Below are positions 8,540-20,994 of a DNA stretch of 64,000 nt, piece by piece. The DNA comes from Azohydromonas australica DSM 1124 (GTDB taxonomy: Bacteria; Pseudomonadota; Gammaproteobacteria; Burkholderiales; Burkholderiaceae_C), in the NCBI RefSeq assembly GCF_000430725.1, contig NZ_KE387206.1, forward strand, positions 5,613 to 69,612, written 5' to 3'. The notes under the pieces were generated by a model, which was not told the origin of the DNA, searched no databases, and saw only the letters and a list, made by a program, of their open reading frames with translations. How positions within the stretch are numbered: the first letter of the stretch is position 1; each line of letters begins with the position of its first letter. Made by a program: the position numbers and the translations under genes.

Positions 8540-8589
8540 GAATCAGCAGGATCAACCGACTTCGCACAGCACCCGCTAGGAGATTTTTG

Positions 8590-10005
8590 ATGGCCAAGAC
8601 CGTCGCCGACGTGATGAAGATCGTGAAGGAGAACGAAGTCAAATTCGTCGACTTCCGCTTCACCGACACCCGCGGCAAGGAGCAGCACGTTTCGGTGCCC
8701 GTCTCCCATTTCGATGAAGACAAGTTCCAGTCGGGCCACGCCTTCGACGGCTCGTCCATCGCTGGCTGGAAGGGCATCGAAGCCTCCGACATGCTGCTGA
8801 TGCCGGATCCGAACACGGCCAACATCGACCCGTTCTTCGAAGAGCCGACGCTGATCCTGACCTGCGACGTCATCGATCCGGCCGACGGCAAGCCCTACGA
8901 GCGCGATCCGCGCTCGCTGGCCAAGCGTGCCGAGGCCTACATGCGCGCTTCCGGCCTGGGCGACACCGCCTTCTTCGGTCCGGAGCCCGAGTTCTTCGTG
9001 TTCGACAGCGTGCGCTGGAACATCGACATGTCCGGCTGCTTCTCGAAGATCGAGAGCGAGGAAGCCGCCTGGAACACCGGCAAGGAATACGAGCACGGCA
9101 ACTCCGGCTTCCGTCCCTCCGTCAAGGGCGGTTACTTCCCGGTGCCCCCGGTCGACTCGGGCCAGGACCTGCGCTCGGAAATGTGCCTGCTGCTGGAGCA
9201 GCTGGGCATTCCGGTGGAAGTGCACCACCACGAAGTGGCCACCGCCGGCCAGATGGAAATCGGCACCAAGTTCAGCACGCTGATCGAGCGCGCCGACTGG
9301 GTGCAGTTGCAGAAGTACGTGATCCACAACGTCGCGGCCGCCTACGGCAAGACCGCCACGTTCATGCCCAAGCCCATCGTCGGCGACAACGGCAGCGGCA
9401 TGCACGTGCACCAGTCGGTGTGGAAGGACGGCAAGAACCTGTTCGCCGGTGACGGCTACGCGGGCCTGTCGGACTTCGCCCTGTACTACATCGGCGGCAT
9501 CATCAAGCACGCCCGTGCCCTGAACGCGATCACCAACCCCGGCACCAACAGCTACAAGCGCCTGGTGCCCGGCTTCGAAGCCCCGGTGAAGCTGGCCTAC
9601 TCGGCCAAGAACCGCTCGGCCTCGATCCGCATCCCGTACGTGGCCAACCCGAAGGGCCGTCGCGTGGAAGCCCGCTTCCCGGATCCCCTGATGAACCCGT
9701 ACCTGGGCTTCGCCGCGCTGCTGATGGCCGGCCTGGACGGCGTGGAGAACAAGATCCACCCGGGCGAGGCTGCCACCAAGGACCTGTACCACCTGCCGCC
9801 GGAAGAGGACGCGAAGATCCCGACCGTCTGCCACAGCCTGGACCAGGCCCTGGAAGCGCTGGACAAGGACCGCGCCTTCCTGACCAAGGGCGGCGTGTTC
9901 ACGGACTCGTACATCGACGCCTACATCGACCTGAAGATGCAGGAAGTCACGCGTTTCCGCATGGCCACGCACCCGGTCGAGTTCGACATGTACTACGCCC
10001 TGTGA
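8590..10005 (+). CDS. glnA: Type I glutamine synthetase
   Basis: A 471-aa dodecameric glutamine synthetase that makes glutamine from glutamate, ammonia and ATP in the cytoplasm. Class motifs are complete: FDGSSIAGW, FGPEPEFF (metal-binding glutamates), NGSGMHVH, and KNRSASIRIP. Tyr400 in KDLYHLPPEE is the expected adenylylation site, so GlnE control is likely. The length matches the family. AGGAGA at 8578-8583 precedes the ATG at 8590; an in-frame TTG one codon earlier is too close to the ribosome-binding site. Transcription is expected from the sigma-54 promoter at 8475-8490 under NtrC, with a strong terminator just after the stop. Confidence 0.98.
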   Translation: MAKTVADVMKIVKENEVKFVDFRFTDTRGKEQHVSVPVSHFDEDKFQSGHAFDGSSIAGWKGIEASDMLLMPDPNTANIDPFFEEPTLILTCDVIDPADGKPYERDPRSLAKRAEAYMRASGLGDTAFFGPEPEFFVFDSVRWNIDMSGCFSKIESEEAAWNTGKEYEHGNSGFRPSVKGGYFPVPPVDSGQDLRSEMCLLLEQLGIPVEVHHHEVATAGQMEIGTKFSTLIERADWVQLQKYVIHNVAAAYGKTATFMPKPIVGDNGSGMHVHQSVWKDGKNLFAGDGYAGLSDFALYYIGGIIKHARALNAITNPGTNSYKRLVPGFEAPVKLAYSAKNRSASIRIPYVANPKGRRVEARFPDPLMNPYLGFAALLMAGLDGVENKIHPGEAATKDLYHLPPEEDAKIPTVCHSLDQALEALDKDRAFLTKGGVFTDSYIDAYIDLKMQEVTRFRMATHPVEFDMYYAL

Positions 10006-10030
10006 TCCCGCAAGGGCTCTAGAGCAGCAA

Positions 10031-10057
10031 GGGACGGCCCGCGGGCCGTCCCTTTTT
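10031..10057 (+). terminator. Rho-independent terminator of glnA
   Basis: GGGACGGCCC (10031-10040) pairs perfectly with GGGCCGTCCC (10043-10052) and is followed by five T residues (10053-10057). It starts 26 bases after the glnA stop codon. Confidence 0.93.
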
Positions 10058-10130
10058 CGTTTCAGGCCAGGCAGGCCGCGCCAACGCGCTTTGACACAAT
10101 CCGCGGGACCAGACAACGACCCCCAAGCGC

Positions 10131-10685
10131 ATGAAGTACATCAGCTCCCGGGCGCTCGCGACGCTGCTGCTGGCCGGCGCGGCGGCGCAGGTGCAGGCGC
10201 AGGACGGCGCGGTCTACCAGTGCGCCCGGCCCGGCCAGCCCCAGCTCTTCACCGACGCCGCGGGCGCGCGGCAGTCGCGCGAACGGGGCTTCGACTGCCA
10301 GCCCATGCTGGCCATGCCGGTGACGGTGCCCCAGGGTCCGCGCTCGCGCGGCGCCGGCGCGCCGGCGCCCGCGGCCCCGGCCGAGCCGGCATCCGCTGCC
10401 GTGGCGTCGTCGGCGCCGCGCGGCGCCGAGCGGGGCGGCGATGCGCAGCAGCGCGCGCGCGACAGCGATGCGCGCGCCATCCTGCAGACCGAGCTGCAGC
10501 GCGAGCAGTCGCGGCTGCAGCAGCTGCTGGCCGAGTACAACGACGGCCGCCCCGAACGCCGGGGCGATGAACGCAACTACCAGCGCTACCTCGACCGCGT
10601 GGCGGCGCTCAAGGCCTCCATCGAGCGCAGCAGCGCCGACATCGCCGCGCTGCAGCGCGAGCTCGCCAGACTCACCCGCCCATGA
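10131..10685 (+). CDS. Small secreted DUF4124-like protein with coiled coil
   Basis: A 184-aa protein with a signal peptide (residues 1 to about 23, ending QVQAQ). It has a short DUF4124-like segment with VYQCARPGQPQLFTD and a paired cysteine (C47 in FDCQP), an Ala/Pro-rich linker (about 60-100), and a C-terminal Arg/Gln-rich coiled coil (about 105-184). The function is unknown. It is often found between glnA and ntrB in Burkholderiales. Its stop overlaps the ntrB start in ATGA, so it shares that operon. Confidence 0.7.
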   Translation: MKYISSRALATLLLAGAAAQVQAQDGAVYQCARPGQPQLFTDAAGARQSRERGFDCQPMLAMPVTVPQGPRSRGAGAPAPAAPAEPASAAVASSAPRGAERGGDAQQRARDSDARAILQTELQREQSRLQQLLAEYNDGRPERRGDERNYQRYLDRVAALKASIERSSADIAALQRELARLTRP

Positions 10686-11761
10686 AGCTCCTTCGCCCGT
10701 CGACGCCCAACTACGACAACTTCGACCTCCTCGCCACGCTGGTGGCGGTGGTCTCGCCGCAGGGCCAGTGCCTGTTCGTCAACTCGGCCTTCGAGGACCA
10801 GATCGGCCTGTCGCGGCGCAGCCTGGTGGGCGGCAACCTGCCGCAGTGGTTCGTGCTGCCGCGCCAGCTGCAGGAGACGCTGGCCGCGGTGGCGCGCAAC
10901 GACTACTCCAGCGGCCGCTTCGACGCGCAGCTGCGGCGGCTGCCGGGCGCGCAGCCCGAGGCGCTGCCGGTGCACGTGATCGTCAACCAGACCGACAGCC
11001 CCGACCGCGTGATCGTGGAGATGATCGAGATCGAGCAGCAGACGCGCCAGGACCGCGAGGAGCGCGCGCTGGACCAGGCGCAGGCCAACAAGGAGCTCAT
11101 TCGCAACCTCGCGCACGAGATCAAGAACCCGCTGGGCGGCATCCGTGGCGCGGCGCAGCTGCTGCAGATGGAGCTGCAGTCCCGGGAGCTGACCGAGTAC
11201 ACGCAGGTGATCGTGCAGGAGGCCGACCGGCTGCAGGCGCTGGTGGACCGGCTGCTGGCGCCGCACCGCAAGCCGCACGTGGTGGGCGACGTCAACATCC
11301 ACGAGGTGTGCGAGCGGGTGAGGGCGCTGATCCTGGCCGAGTTCCCGCGCGGGCTGTCGGTGCAGCGCGACTACGACACCTCGCTGCCCGAGTTCCGCGG
11401 CGACCGCGAGCAGCTCATCCAGGCCGTGCTCAACATCGCGCACAACGCGGCGCAGGCGCTCACGCAGCGCATCGCCGACGGCGACGCCCGCATCGTGCTG
11501 CGCACGCGCGTGACGCGGCAGGTCACGATCGGCAAGACGCGCTACAGACTGGCATTGGAATTGCATATCGAGGACAACGGCCCGGGCGTCCCCGAGTCGA
11601 TCCGCGATCGCATCTTCTACCCGCTGGTGTCGGGGCGCGAGGGCGGGTCGGGCTTGGGGCTGACGCTGGCGCAGACCTTCGTGCAACAGCACCAGGGGAC
11701 CATCGAATGCGACAGCACGCCGGGCCAGACCGTTTTCAAAATCCTGATTCCATTGCCCTGA
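10682..11761 (+). CDS. glnL: Nitrogen regulation sensor kinase NtrB (GlnL)
   Basis: A 359-aa cytoplasmic histidine kinase with no membrane segment, as expected for NtrB. A PAS domain covers about residues 12-120. The H-box is RNLAHEIKNPLGGIRGA with phospho-acceptor His145. The ATPase part shows an N-box (IAHNAAQAL), G1 (DNGPGVP) and G2 (GGSGLGLTLAQ). It phosphorylates NtrC under nitrogen limitation and acts as its phosphatase when PII is engaged. It overlaps the preceding gene by 4 bp and lies 19 bp before ntrC. Confidence 0.95.
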   Translation: MKLLRPSTPNYDNFDLLATLVAVVSPQGQCLFVNSAFEDQIGLSRRSLVGGNLPQWFVLPRQLQETLAAVARNDYSSGRFDAQLRRLPGAQPEALPVHVIVNQTDSPDRVIVEMIEIEQQTRQDREERALDQAQANKELIRNLAHEIKNPLGGIRGAAQLLQMELQSRELTEYTQVIVQEADRLQALVDRLLAPHRKPHVVGDVNIHEVCERVRALILAEFPRGLSVQRDYDTSLPEFRGDREQLIQAVLNIAHNAAQALTQRIADGDARIVLRTRVTRQVTIGKTRYRLALELHIEDNGPGVPESIRDRIFYPLVSGREGGSGLGLTLAQTFVQQHQGTIECDSTPGQTVFKILIPLP

Positions 11762-11780
11762 CAGAGGTAAGCGCCCAAGC

Positions 11781-13277
<1,497 letters not shown>

Positions 13278-13818
13278 CGCCCCGCGTCGTCCACCACCCG
13301 CCGCCCGCGCCCCTGCGCGCGGGCGCCCGGCGCCGCCGCCGCAGTGGCGCATCGCACGCTCGGCGGCTCGCCTCGCTCCCACCCGCCGTGCGGCGCACCA
13401 ACCGCACCCACGATCCCCGCCCAGCCCCCAGGGCGGTCCGGCTGCGGCCAAGCGCCGGGCCTGGGCCCGTGTCCGCCGCGAATCGCCGCTGCGGACGGCG
13501 CCTGCGTGCGAAAGCCGCAACCTTTCAAACGTCTGTCACGAGTTTGGGGGGCTGTGGCCGTCAGAATCCAGGTTTGTGAAATTGCATAATCTGTATCTAC
13601 CTGTTTCGTCTTCTGGAGAGACCGCGTAGCGCCCTGCTACAACTGCGGCCCGCCTGAAGGACGGGGTTTCCACCAGTGGTGTGAACAAGTTCTTGGAAGC
13701 CGTCTGGGAGAGGCCTGACGGGCCTCAAGGGGGAACCGGTTCTGACGATGCATGCGCCTGTGCTGTCTGAAGCCATGAAGGGCCGGATCGATTTCGTCCT
13801 GTGGGACGGCAAGGGGGG
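13278..13818. other. 541-bp intergenic region before the EPS operon
   Basis: No protein-coding gene of normal size is visible. The first 230 bases are very GC-rich; 13530-13620 is clearly AT-richer and is the likely promoter zone for the sugar transferase-prsK-prsR operon. GG and GC at 13571-13585 are separated by 11 rather than 10 bases, so it is not a proper sigma-54 promoter. A 25-codon ORF (13748-13825) overlaps the start of the sugar transferase. Confidence 0.5.
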
Positions 13819-13825
13819 ATGGTGA
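13748..13825 (+). CDS. Possible short upstream ORF overlapping the sugar transferase start
   Basis: A 25-codon frame starts with ATG at 13748 and ends with TGA at 13823-13825, just past the ATG (13819) of the sugar transferase. A purine-rich AAGGGGGAA lies upstream, but about 12 bases away, which is long. Because the sugar transferase has its own GGGGGG directly against its ATG, re-initiation from this small ORF could help its translation. There is no homology argument; it may be chance. Confidence 0.2.
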   Translation: MHAPVLSEAMKGRIDFVLWDGKGGW

Positions 13826-15210
13826 TCAGCGTTTACAAGCACCACGTGCACCAGCGGGTGTTGTTCCAGGTCGGTTTTGACTTTGCTGTGCTCGCGGCGG
13901 TCGTGGTCCTGTTCGGTCTTTCTCAAGGCGAGGCCGTATCTACGCTGATGCCCAGCGTGGCGGCGCAGGGGCTGTCGCTGGCAGCGTTCCTGTGCGTCAT
14001 CACCACGGCCTCGGGCTTCTACGAGCCGGCGCACAAGCGCTCGCTGGCCCAGTCCTGCATTCGCGCCGTGGTGTGCGTTCTGCTGGTGTTGCCGCTGGCC
14101 TTCCTGGTGGGCTACCTGATGCCCGTAAGCGTGCTGCCGGCCGGCGCGCTGCCGATGGCTGCCTTCCTGGGCACGGCGGTGGTGGTGGGCCACCGGGTCT
14201 GGGCCACGCATGCCGTGCTGCCGGCCCGGCTGCGGCCGCGCGTGCTCATCCTGGGTGCGGGCGAGCGCGCGGCCATGGTGGGCAAGCTGGTGCTCGAGGC
14301 CGACAACGGCGCCGAGCTGGTGGGCTTCTACCCCACCGCCAACGAGCACGTGCATGCGCCGGTGGTGCCCGCGCAGCAGCTGCTCTCCAGCCAGGAGCCG
14401 CTGGGACAGCTCACGCAGCGCCTGAAGGTGCGCGAGCTCATTGTGGCCCCGGACGAGCGGCGCGGCGCCGGCATTCCGATGGACCAGCTGCTGGCCTGCC
14501 GCACGCAGGGCGTGCGCGTGCTGGATCTTGCCGGCTACTTCGAGCGCACGGCGGGGCAGCTGCGCGTGGACTGCATCGAGCCGGCGCTGCTGGTGTTCGG
14601 CAGCGGCTTCGACCAGGGCATGCTGCGCCGGGGCGTCAAGCGGCTGTGCGATCTGGCCTCCGCCGGGCTGCTGCTGCTGGCGTCGGCGCCGGTGATGCTG
14701 GTCACGACGCTGCTGATCAAGCTGGAGAGCCCGGGCCCGGTGCTCTACCGGCAGCAGCGCGTGGGGCTCAACGGACGCCATTTCGACGTCATCAAGTTCC
14801 GCAGCATGCGCACCGATGCCGAGAAGGACGGGCGCCCGCGCTGGGCCACGTCCAACGACGACCGCGTCACGCGCGTGGGACGCGTCATCCGGCGGCTGCG
14901 CATCGACGAGCTGCCGCAGATCTTCAACGTGCTGCTGGGTGACATGAGCATCATCGGGCCCCGTCCCGAGCGGCCGTTCTTCGTCGAGCAGCTCACGCGC
15001 GAGCTGCCCTACTACGCGCTGCGCCACAGCATCAAGCCGGGCGTCACGGGCTGGGCGCAGGTGCGCTATCCCTACGGCGCGACGGTGGAGGACTCGCTGC
15101 AGAAGCTGCAGTACGACCTCTACTACATCAAGAACCACAACCTGATGCTGGATCTGCTGGTGCTGGCCGAGACCGTGGGCGTGGTGCTCACGGGCAAGGG
15201 CGCTCGCTAA
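13819..15210 (+). CDS. Initiating sugar transferase, XrtA-system (TIGR03013-like)
   Basis: A 463-aa polyprenyl-phosphate sugar-1-phosphate transferase that would load the first sugar on undecaprenyl phosphate at the inner membrane. Membrane helices occupy about residues 10-125, followed by a nucleotide-binding-like fold (VLILGAGERAAMVGKL). The C-terminal WbaP/PglC-type catalytic domain includes VLYRQQRVGLNG, VIKFRSMRTDAE, RLRIDELPQIFNVLLGDMS, GPRPERP and KPGVTGWAQV. This is the family that heads XrtA exopolysaccharide loci. The ATG at 13819 abuts a run of Gs; GTG at 13822 is an alternative. It lies 52 bp before prsK. Confidence 0.93.
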   Translation: MVISVYKHHVHQRVLFQVGFDFAVLAAVVVLFGLSQGEAVSTLMPSVAAQGLSLAAFLCVITTASGFYEPAHKRSLAQSCIRAVVCVLLVLPLAFLVGYLMPVSVLPAGALPMAAFLGTAVVVGHRVWATHAVLPARLRPRVLILGAGERAAMVGKLVLEADNGAELVGFYPTANEHVHAPVVPAQQLLSSQEPLGQLTQRLKVRELIVAPDERRGAGIPMDQLLACRTQGVRVLDLAGYFERTAGQLRVDCIEPALLVFGSGFDQGMLRRGVKRLCDLASAGLLLLASAPVMLVTTLLIKLESPGPVLYRQQRVGLNGRHFDVIKFRSMRTDAEKDGRPRWATSNDDRVTRVGRVIRRLRIDELPQIFNVLLGDMSIIGPRPERPFFVEQLTRELPYYALRHSIKPGVTGWAQVRYPYGATVEDSLQKLQYDLYYIKNHNLMLDLLVLAETVGVVLTGKGAR

Positions 15211-15262
15211 GCGCCCGGCGCATTCCCGCCATGCGCGCCGCGTTCGCCAGGACGGCACCGCC

Positions 15263-17331
15263 GTGGCCTTGAGCTTCGGACAGGCCGCGATCGGGAGCTA
15301 CGCACTGGCCGCCGTCGCGCATCTGTGGCTGGGTGCGGGACTGGAGCGGGCGGCGGCCGCGGCCGAGCGCGGCACGCCGGTGGCGCGCGCACTGCGCGCC
15401 GCGCTGCTGTGCACGGCGGCCTGGGCCGGCGTGGCGCTGGTGACACAGCTGCGCCCGCAACCGGGCTGGATCGGCGCGGCCCTGGTGCTGGACGCGGCGC
15501 GCTACGGCGCGTGGTTCACGCTGCTGGTGCTGATGGTGCAGCCGCGGCGCTGGCTGCGCGAGCTCGCGCGCGTGCTGGTGCTGCTGGCGGCGCTGCTGCC
15601 GCTGCTGGCGCTGGCCGGGCAGCCGCTGCCGAACCTGGCTTCCGGCGTGGCCCTGGGGCTGCCGGTGCTGGGGCTGCTGCTGCTGGAGCAGCTCTACCGC
15701 AACGCGCCCGAGGACCTGCTGTGGGCGGCCAAGCCGATGTGCATCGGCCTGGGCTGCGTGTTCGCGTTCGACCTGTACCTGCACTCCCACGGCGTGCTGT
15801 TCGGCCAGTCCGAGCCGCACACGCTGGTGGTGCGCGCGGCGGTGCACTCGCTGGCGGTACCCGCGCTGATGGTGGCGCTGCGCCGCCATGCGCTGCGCTC
15901 GCGCCCGCTGCAGCTGTCGCACCAGATGGCGTTTCACACGCTGACGCTGCTGCTGGTGGGCAGCTACCTGCTGATCATCTCCGGCGCCGGCTACTACGTG
16001 CGCGAGTTCGGCGGCGACTGGGGCCAGGCGCTGCAGGTGGGCTTCGGCGTGGCGGCGCTGGCGGCGCTGGCGCTGGCGCTGAGCTCGGGCGCGGTGCGGG
16101 CGCACCTGCGCGTGTTCGTGGGCAAGCATTTCTTCCGCTACCACTACGACTACCGCACCGAGTGGCTGCGCTTCACGGTGGCGCTGTCAGGTAACTCCGA
16201 CGACGGCGAGTTCGGCAGCCAGGTGGTGCGCGCGCTGGCCAACATGGTGGAGAGCCCGGGCGGCACGCTGTGGACCGCAGCGGCCGACGGCACGCACTTC
16301 GTCGCGGCCGCGCACTGGAACAGCCCGCGCGTGTCGGCGCGCGAGGCGGCCGATTCCGCCTTCGTCAACTTCATGCGCGAGCGCGACTGGCTGGTGAACG
16401 TGCAGGAGCTGCGCGAGAGCCCGGAGCGCTACGACGGCCTGGCGATGCCGGCATGGCTGGCTTCAGATGCCACGGCCTGGGCGGTGGTGCCGCTGCCGGT
16501 GGCGCACGAGCTCATCGGCTTCGTGGTGCTGGCGCATCCGCGCACGCCGCTGCCGTTGAACTGGGAGGTGCGCGACCTGCTCAAGACCGGCGGACGCCAG
16601 GCCGGCATCTTCCTGGCGCGCATGCGCGCGGCCGAGGCGCTGCTGGAGGCGCGCAAGTTCGAGGCCTTCAACCGCATGTCGGCCTTCGTGGTGCACGACC
16701 TCAAGAACATCGTGACGCAGCTGTCGCTGATGATGAAGAACGCCAAGCGGCTGCAGCACAACCCGGAGTTCCAGCAGGACATGCTGGCCACGGTGGACAA
16801 CGCGCTGGAGAAGATGCGCCAGCTCATGCTGCAGCTGCGCGAGGGCGAGGCCCCGGCCAGCGGGCGCCACGGCGTGGACCTGGCCGCGCTGGCGCAGCGG
16901 CTGCAGCACGGCGCGCAATCGCGCGGTCGCACGCTGGACGTGGAGGTGCTGCAGCCGGTGAAGGCGCGCGGCCACGAGCAGCGGCTGGAGCGCGTGGTGG
17001 GCCACGTGGTGCAGAACGCCCTGGACGCCACGCCCGCGGACAAGCGCGTGTGGCTGCGCGTGGAGCGCGCCGTGGGGCAGGCGTGCGTCACCGTCGGCGA
17101 CGACGGCTGCGGCATGTCGGCGGACTTCATCGCCAATCGTCTCTTCAAGCCCTTCAACACGACCAAGTCCGGCGGTATGGGCATCGGGGCCTACGAGAGT
17201 GCGCAATATCTCCGGGAGCTCGGCGGCAGCATCTCGGTGCACAGCGAGCCCGGGCGCGGCACGGTGGTCACAATGCAGATCCCCCTGTTCGAAACCGAGC
17301 GTCCCGCCGACGCGTTCATGGCTGGTGCCGC

Positions 17332-17335
<4 letters not shown>
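15263..17335 (+). CDS. prsK: PEP-CTERM/XrtA system histidine kinase PrsK
   Basis: A 690-aa sensor kinase. The first 290 residues contain eight or more membrane helices, then a GAF-like region (about 310-460), then the kinase core with an unusual H-box FVVHDLKNIVTQLSLM, where His478 is the phospho-acceptor. The ATPase motifs include VVQNALDATP and DDGCGMS with NTTKSGGMGIGAYE. This layout is that of PrsK, the kinase paired with PrsR near exosortase genes. Translation starts at GTG 15263. It overlaps prsR by 4 bp. The signal it senses is unknown. Confidence 0.93.
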
Positions 17336-18684
<1,349 letters not shown>

Positions 18685-18692
18685 GGGAGCGG

Positions 18693-18712
18693 GCCGGCCG
18701 CGCGTGGCCGGC
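18693..18712. terminator. Hairpin between convergent prsR and epimerase genes
   Basis: GCCGGCC (18693-18699) and GGCCGGC (18706-18712) form a perfect 7-bp stem with a 6-base loop, in the 36-bp gap between two converging genes. There is no clear T-tract, so termination would be weak or Rho-assisted. Confidence 0.35.
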
Positions 18713-18720
18713 GCGCGGGC

Positions 18721-19728
18721 TCAGACGCCGTAGTGGGCGCGGTACCAGGCGACGAAGCGCGCCACGCCTTCGCGGATGCCCGTGCGCGGCGCGAAGTCCA
18801 CCCAGGCCTTGAGCGCGTCCACGTCGGCGTAGGTGGCCGGCACGTCGCCGTTCTGCATCGGCAGCATGCGCTTGTCGGCTTGGCGCCCCAGGGCCTGCTC
18901 GATGCACTCGATGAACTCCATCAGCGACACGGGCTCGTTGTTGCCGATGTTGACGACGCGGTAGGGCGCGTGGCTGCGGCCGGGATCGGGCGCGTGCGGA
19001 TCGAAGCCCTCGTCGGGCGTGGCGGCGCGGTCCAGCACCCGGATCACGCCCTCGACGATGTCGTCCACGTAGGTGAAATCGCGCCGCATCCGGCCCTGGT
19101 TGAACACGTCGATGGGGCGGTTCTCCAGGATGGCCTTGGTGAAGAGGATGGGCGCCATGTCGGGCCGGCCCCAGGGGCCGTACACCGTGAAGAAGCGCAG
19201 CCCGGTGGTCGGCAGCTTGTAGAGGTGGCTGTAGGTGTGGGCCATGAGCTCGTTGGCCTTCTTGGTCGCCGCGTACAAGCTCACCGGATGGTCCACGCCG
19301 TCGGACTCGGAGAAGGGCATCTTCACGTTGCCGCCGTAGACGCTTGAGCTGGAGGCGTAGACCAGGTGCTGCACCTGCGTGTGGCGGCAGCCTTCGAGCA
19401 CGTTGACGAAGCCCACGAGGTTGCTGTCGACGTAGGCGTTGGGGTTGAGCAGCGAGTAGCGCACGCCGGCCTGCGCCGCCAGGTGCACCACGCGGTCGAA
19501 GCGCTCGGCCTTGAACAGCGTTTCCATGCCGGCGCGGTCGGCAATGTCGAGCTTGAGGAAGCGAAAGCCCGCGTGCGGCTGGAGCTGCTGCAGCCGGGCC
19601 AGCTTCAGGTTGACGTCGTAGTAATCGTTGAGGTTGTCCACGCCCACGACCTCGTCGCCACGCTCCAGCAGCCGCAGCACCGTGGCCATGCCAATGAAGC
19701 CGGCAGCGCCGGTGACCAGTACCTTCAT
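18721..19728 (-). CDS. NAD-dependent UDP-sugar 4-epimerase (UDP-glucuronate epimerase type)
   Basis: A 335-aa extended short-chain dehydrogenase with the NAD motif GAAGFIG (residues 7-13) and the YxxxK pair in SLYAATKKANE. The segments DNLNDYYDVNLK, AAQAGVRYSL and TVYGPWGRPDMAP are typical of UDP-glucuronate 4-epimerases, which interconvert UDP-GlcA and UDP-GalA. UDP-GlcA could come from Ugd at 42366-43712. The start at 19728 is chosen because MKVLVTGAAGF is the family N-terminus and a GGGGAAAG ribosome-binding site precedes it. The gene is reversed relative to the rest of the EPS core. Confidence 0.9.
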   Translation of the reverse strand: MKVLVTGAAGFIGMATVLRLLERGDEVVGVDNLNDYYDVNLKLARLQQLQPHAGFRFLKLDIADRAGMETLFKAERFDRVVHLAAQAGVRYSLLNPNAYVDSNLVGFVNVLEGCRHTQVQHLVYASSSSVYGGNVKMPFSESDGVDHPVSLYAATKKANELMAHTYSHLYKLPTTGLRFFTVYGPWGRPDMAPILFTKAILENRPIDVFNQGRMRRDFTYVDDIVEGVIRVLDRAATPDEGFDPHAPDPGRSHAPYRVVNIGNNEPVSLMEFIECIEQALGRQADKRMLPMQNGDVPATYADVDALKAWVDFAPRTGIREGVARFVAWYRAHYGV

Positions 19729-20284
19729 ACTTTCCCCAGGAATTCGAACGGAATGCTTGCCCGCGGCCGTCAACGGTCCCTGCGCAAGCGCGGTGTTATT
19801 TGAGCTGAGTCAACGTCCGGCCGGACTCGGCGCCGCATGCGGCGCGCGCCACACCCGCGGCGGCTTCGTGCCGCATTGCACGCCAGCGCCGCTCCAGCGG
19901 CCATGGCCCTCACACAGACCGGCGCCAGGGCTTTAGGCTGCGCAGGACTTGCACGTTTTGCTAGTGCATTTCGTATCCAGCGCAGTGAATTCTCACATGG
20001 CGCAGTTTGGCATCCAGCTTCAGCAGATGCCACTTGAATCCGTCGGGTCAGCCACGAAGATTCAATTCCAGTCTGGGGCGCTGTGCAAAGTTGCCAGCTT
20101 TACGGCCCTCAGCCACCCATTTAGGGCGTTGCCTGGGGCGATGCACGTATTTGTCACTGATAAATCTTGCAAAATTGTAGAAATTGCTGGTCTTCTGAAT
20201 GATGACGCTGATCAGCGTCATTTGGATCACGGTATCCGTGGGCGAGGGTCCATGGATGGTTGGCGGCACGGACGGGAGGAGAGC
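19729..20284. other. 556-bp divergent regulatory region of the core EPS operon
   Basis: No gene is visible. The left part is GC-rich; 20040-20240 is AT-richer and probably holds the promoter of the core operon that starts with the export lipoprotein. It contains a perfect 20-bp palindrome at 20202-20221. I found no correctly spaced -24/-12 element by eye. Confidence 0.5.
20202..20221. promoter_or_regulatory. Perfect 20-bp palindrome upstream of the core EPS operon
   Basis: ATGACGCTGATCAGCGTCAT is identical to its own reverse complement. It lies 63 bp before the TTG start of the export lipoprotein, within an AT-richer stretch. A dimeric regulator operator is the simplest reading; PrsR is a candidate but unproven. 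Confidence 0.5.
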
Positions 20285-20917
20285 TTGAACACGATTTCGA
20301 ATCTGAGCGCGCGTTCTGGTCGCGGCCTGTTGGCCGCTGTCGTGCTGGCGTTGCTGGGGGCCTGTTCCAGCACGCCGGACTTTCCGCCGGCGCCGCCGCT
20401 GGCTGCCAGCGACGACTATTCCTACATCATTGGCCCGGGCGATTCGCTCAACATCATCGTTTCGCGCAACCCCGAGCTGTCGATGCAGGTGCCGGTGCGC
20501 CCGGACGGCAAGCTCGCCACGCCGCTGGTGGACGAGCTGGTGGCCCAGGGCAAGAACCCGCAGCAGCTCGCGCGCGAGCTGGAGCAGGCGCTGGGCAAGT
20601 ACGTGCGCGACCCGGTGGTGACGGTGATCGTCACCGGCTTCGTCGGGCCCTACAGCGAGCAGGTGCGCGTGGTGGGCCAGGCGGCCAAGCCGCAGTTCCT
20701 GCCCTACAAGCAGAAGATGACGCTGCTGGACGTGATGATCGCCGTGGGCGGCCTCACGGACTTCGCCGCCGGCAACAGCGCCACGATCCTGCGCACCTCC
20801 GAGGGCAACAAGCAGTACTCGGTGCGTCTGAAGGACCTGATCAACCGGGGAGACATCTCGGCCAACGTCGAGATGCGCCCTGGCGACATCCTGATCATCC
20901 CCCAGAGTTATTTCTGA
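20285..20917 (+). CDS. XrtA-system polysaccharide export lipoprotein (Wza-like)
   Basis: A 210-aa outer-membrane export protein of the Poly_export family with a SLBB-like second half. It starts with a TTG codon at 20285 behind GGGAGGAGAG; this gives a clean lipoprotein signal with lipobox LLGAC (C27). An ATG at 20252 would add 11 residues without improving the signal. Export motifs include YIIGPGDSLNIIVSRNPELS and VPVRPDGKLATPLVDELVAQGKN. It would form the outer-membrane exit for the polysaccharide with the co-polymerase encoded next, 77 bp downstream. Confidence 0.92.
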   Translation: MNTISNLSARSGRGLLAAVVLALLGACSSTPDFPPAPPLAASDDYSYIIGPGDSLNIIVSRNPELSMQVPVRPDGKLATPLVDELVAQGKNPQQLARELEQALGKYVRDPVVTVIVTGFVGPYSEQVRVVGQAAKPQFLPYKQKMTLLDVMIAVGGLTDFAAGNSATILRTSEGNKQYSVRLKDLINRGDISANVEMRPGDILIIPQSYF

Positions 20918-20994
20918 CCGCCGGCAGCGCAGGACTGTCGCGGCGGCCGGGGCCCGGGTGAGCGGGCCCCAACGGAGTCTTGGAAGGAATCCTG

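Noticed and set aside
13571..13585. GG/GC pair resembling a -24/-12 promoter before the EPS operon
   Set aside because: Spacing between GG and GC is 11 bases; sigma-54 requires 10.
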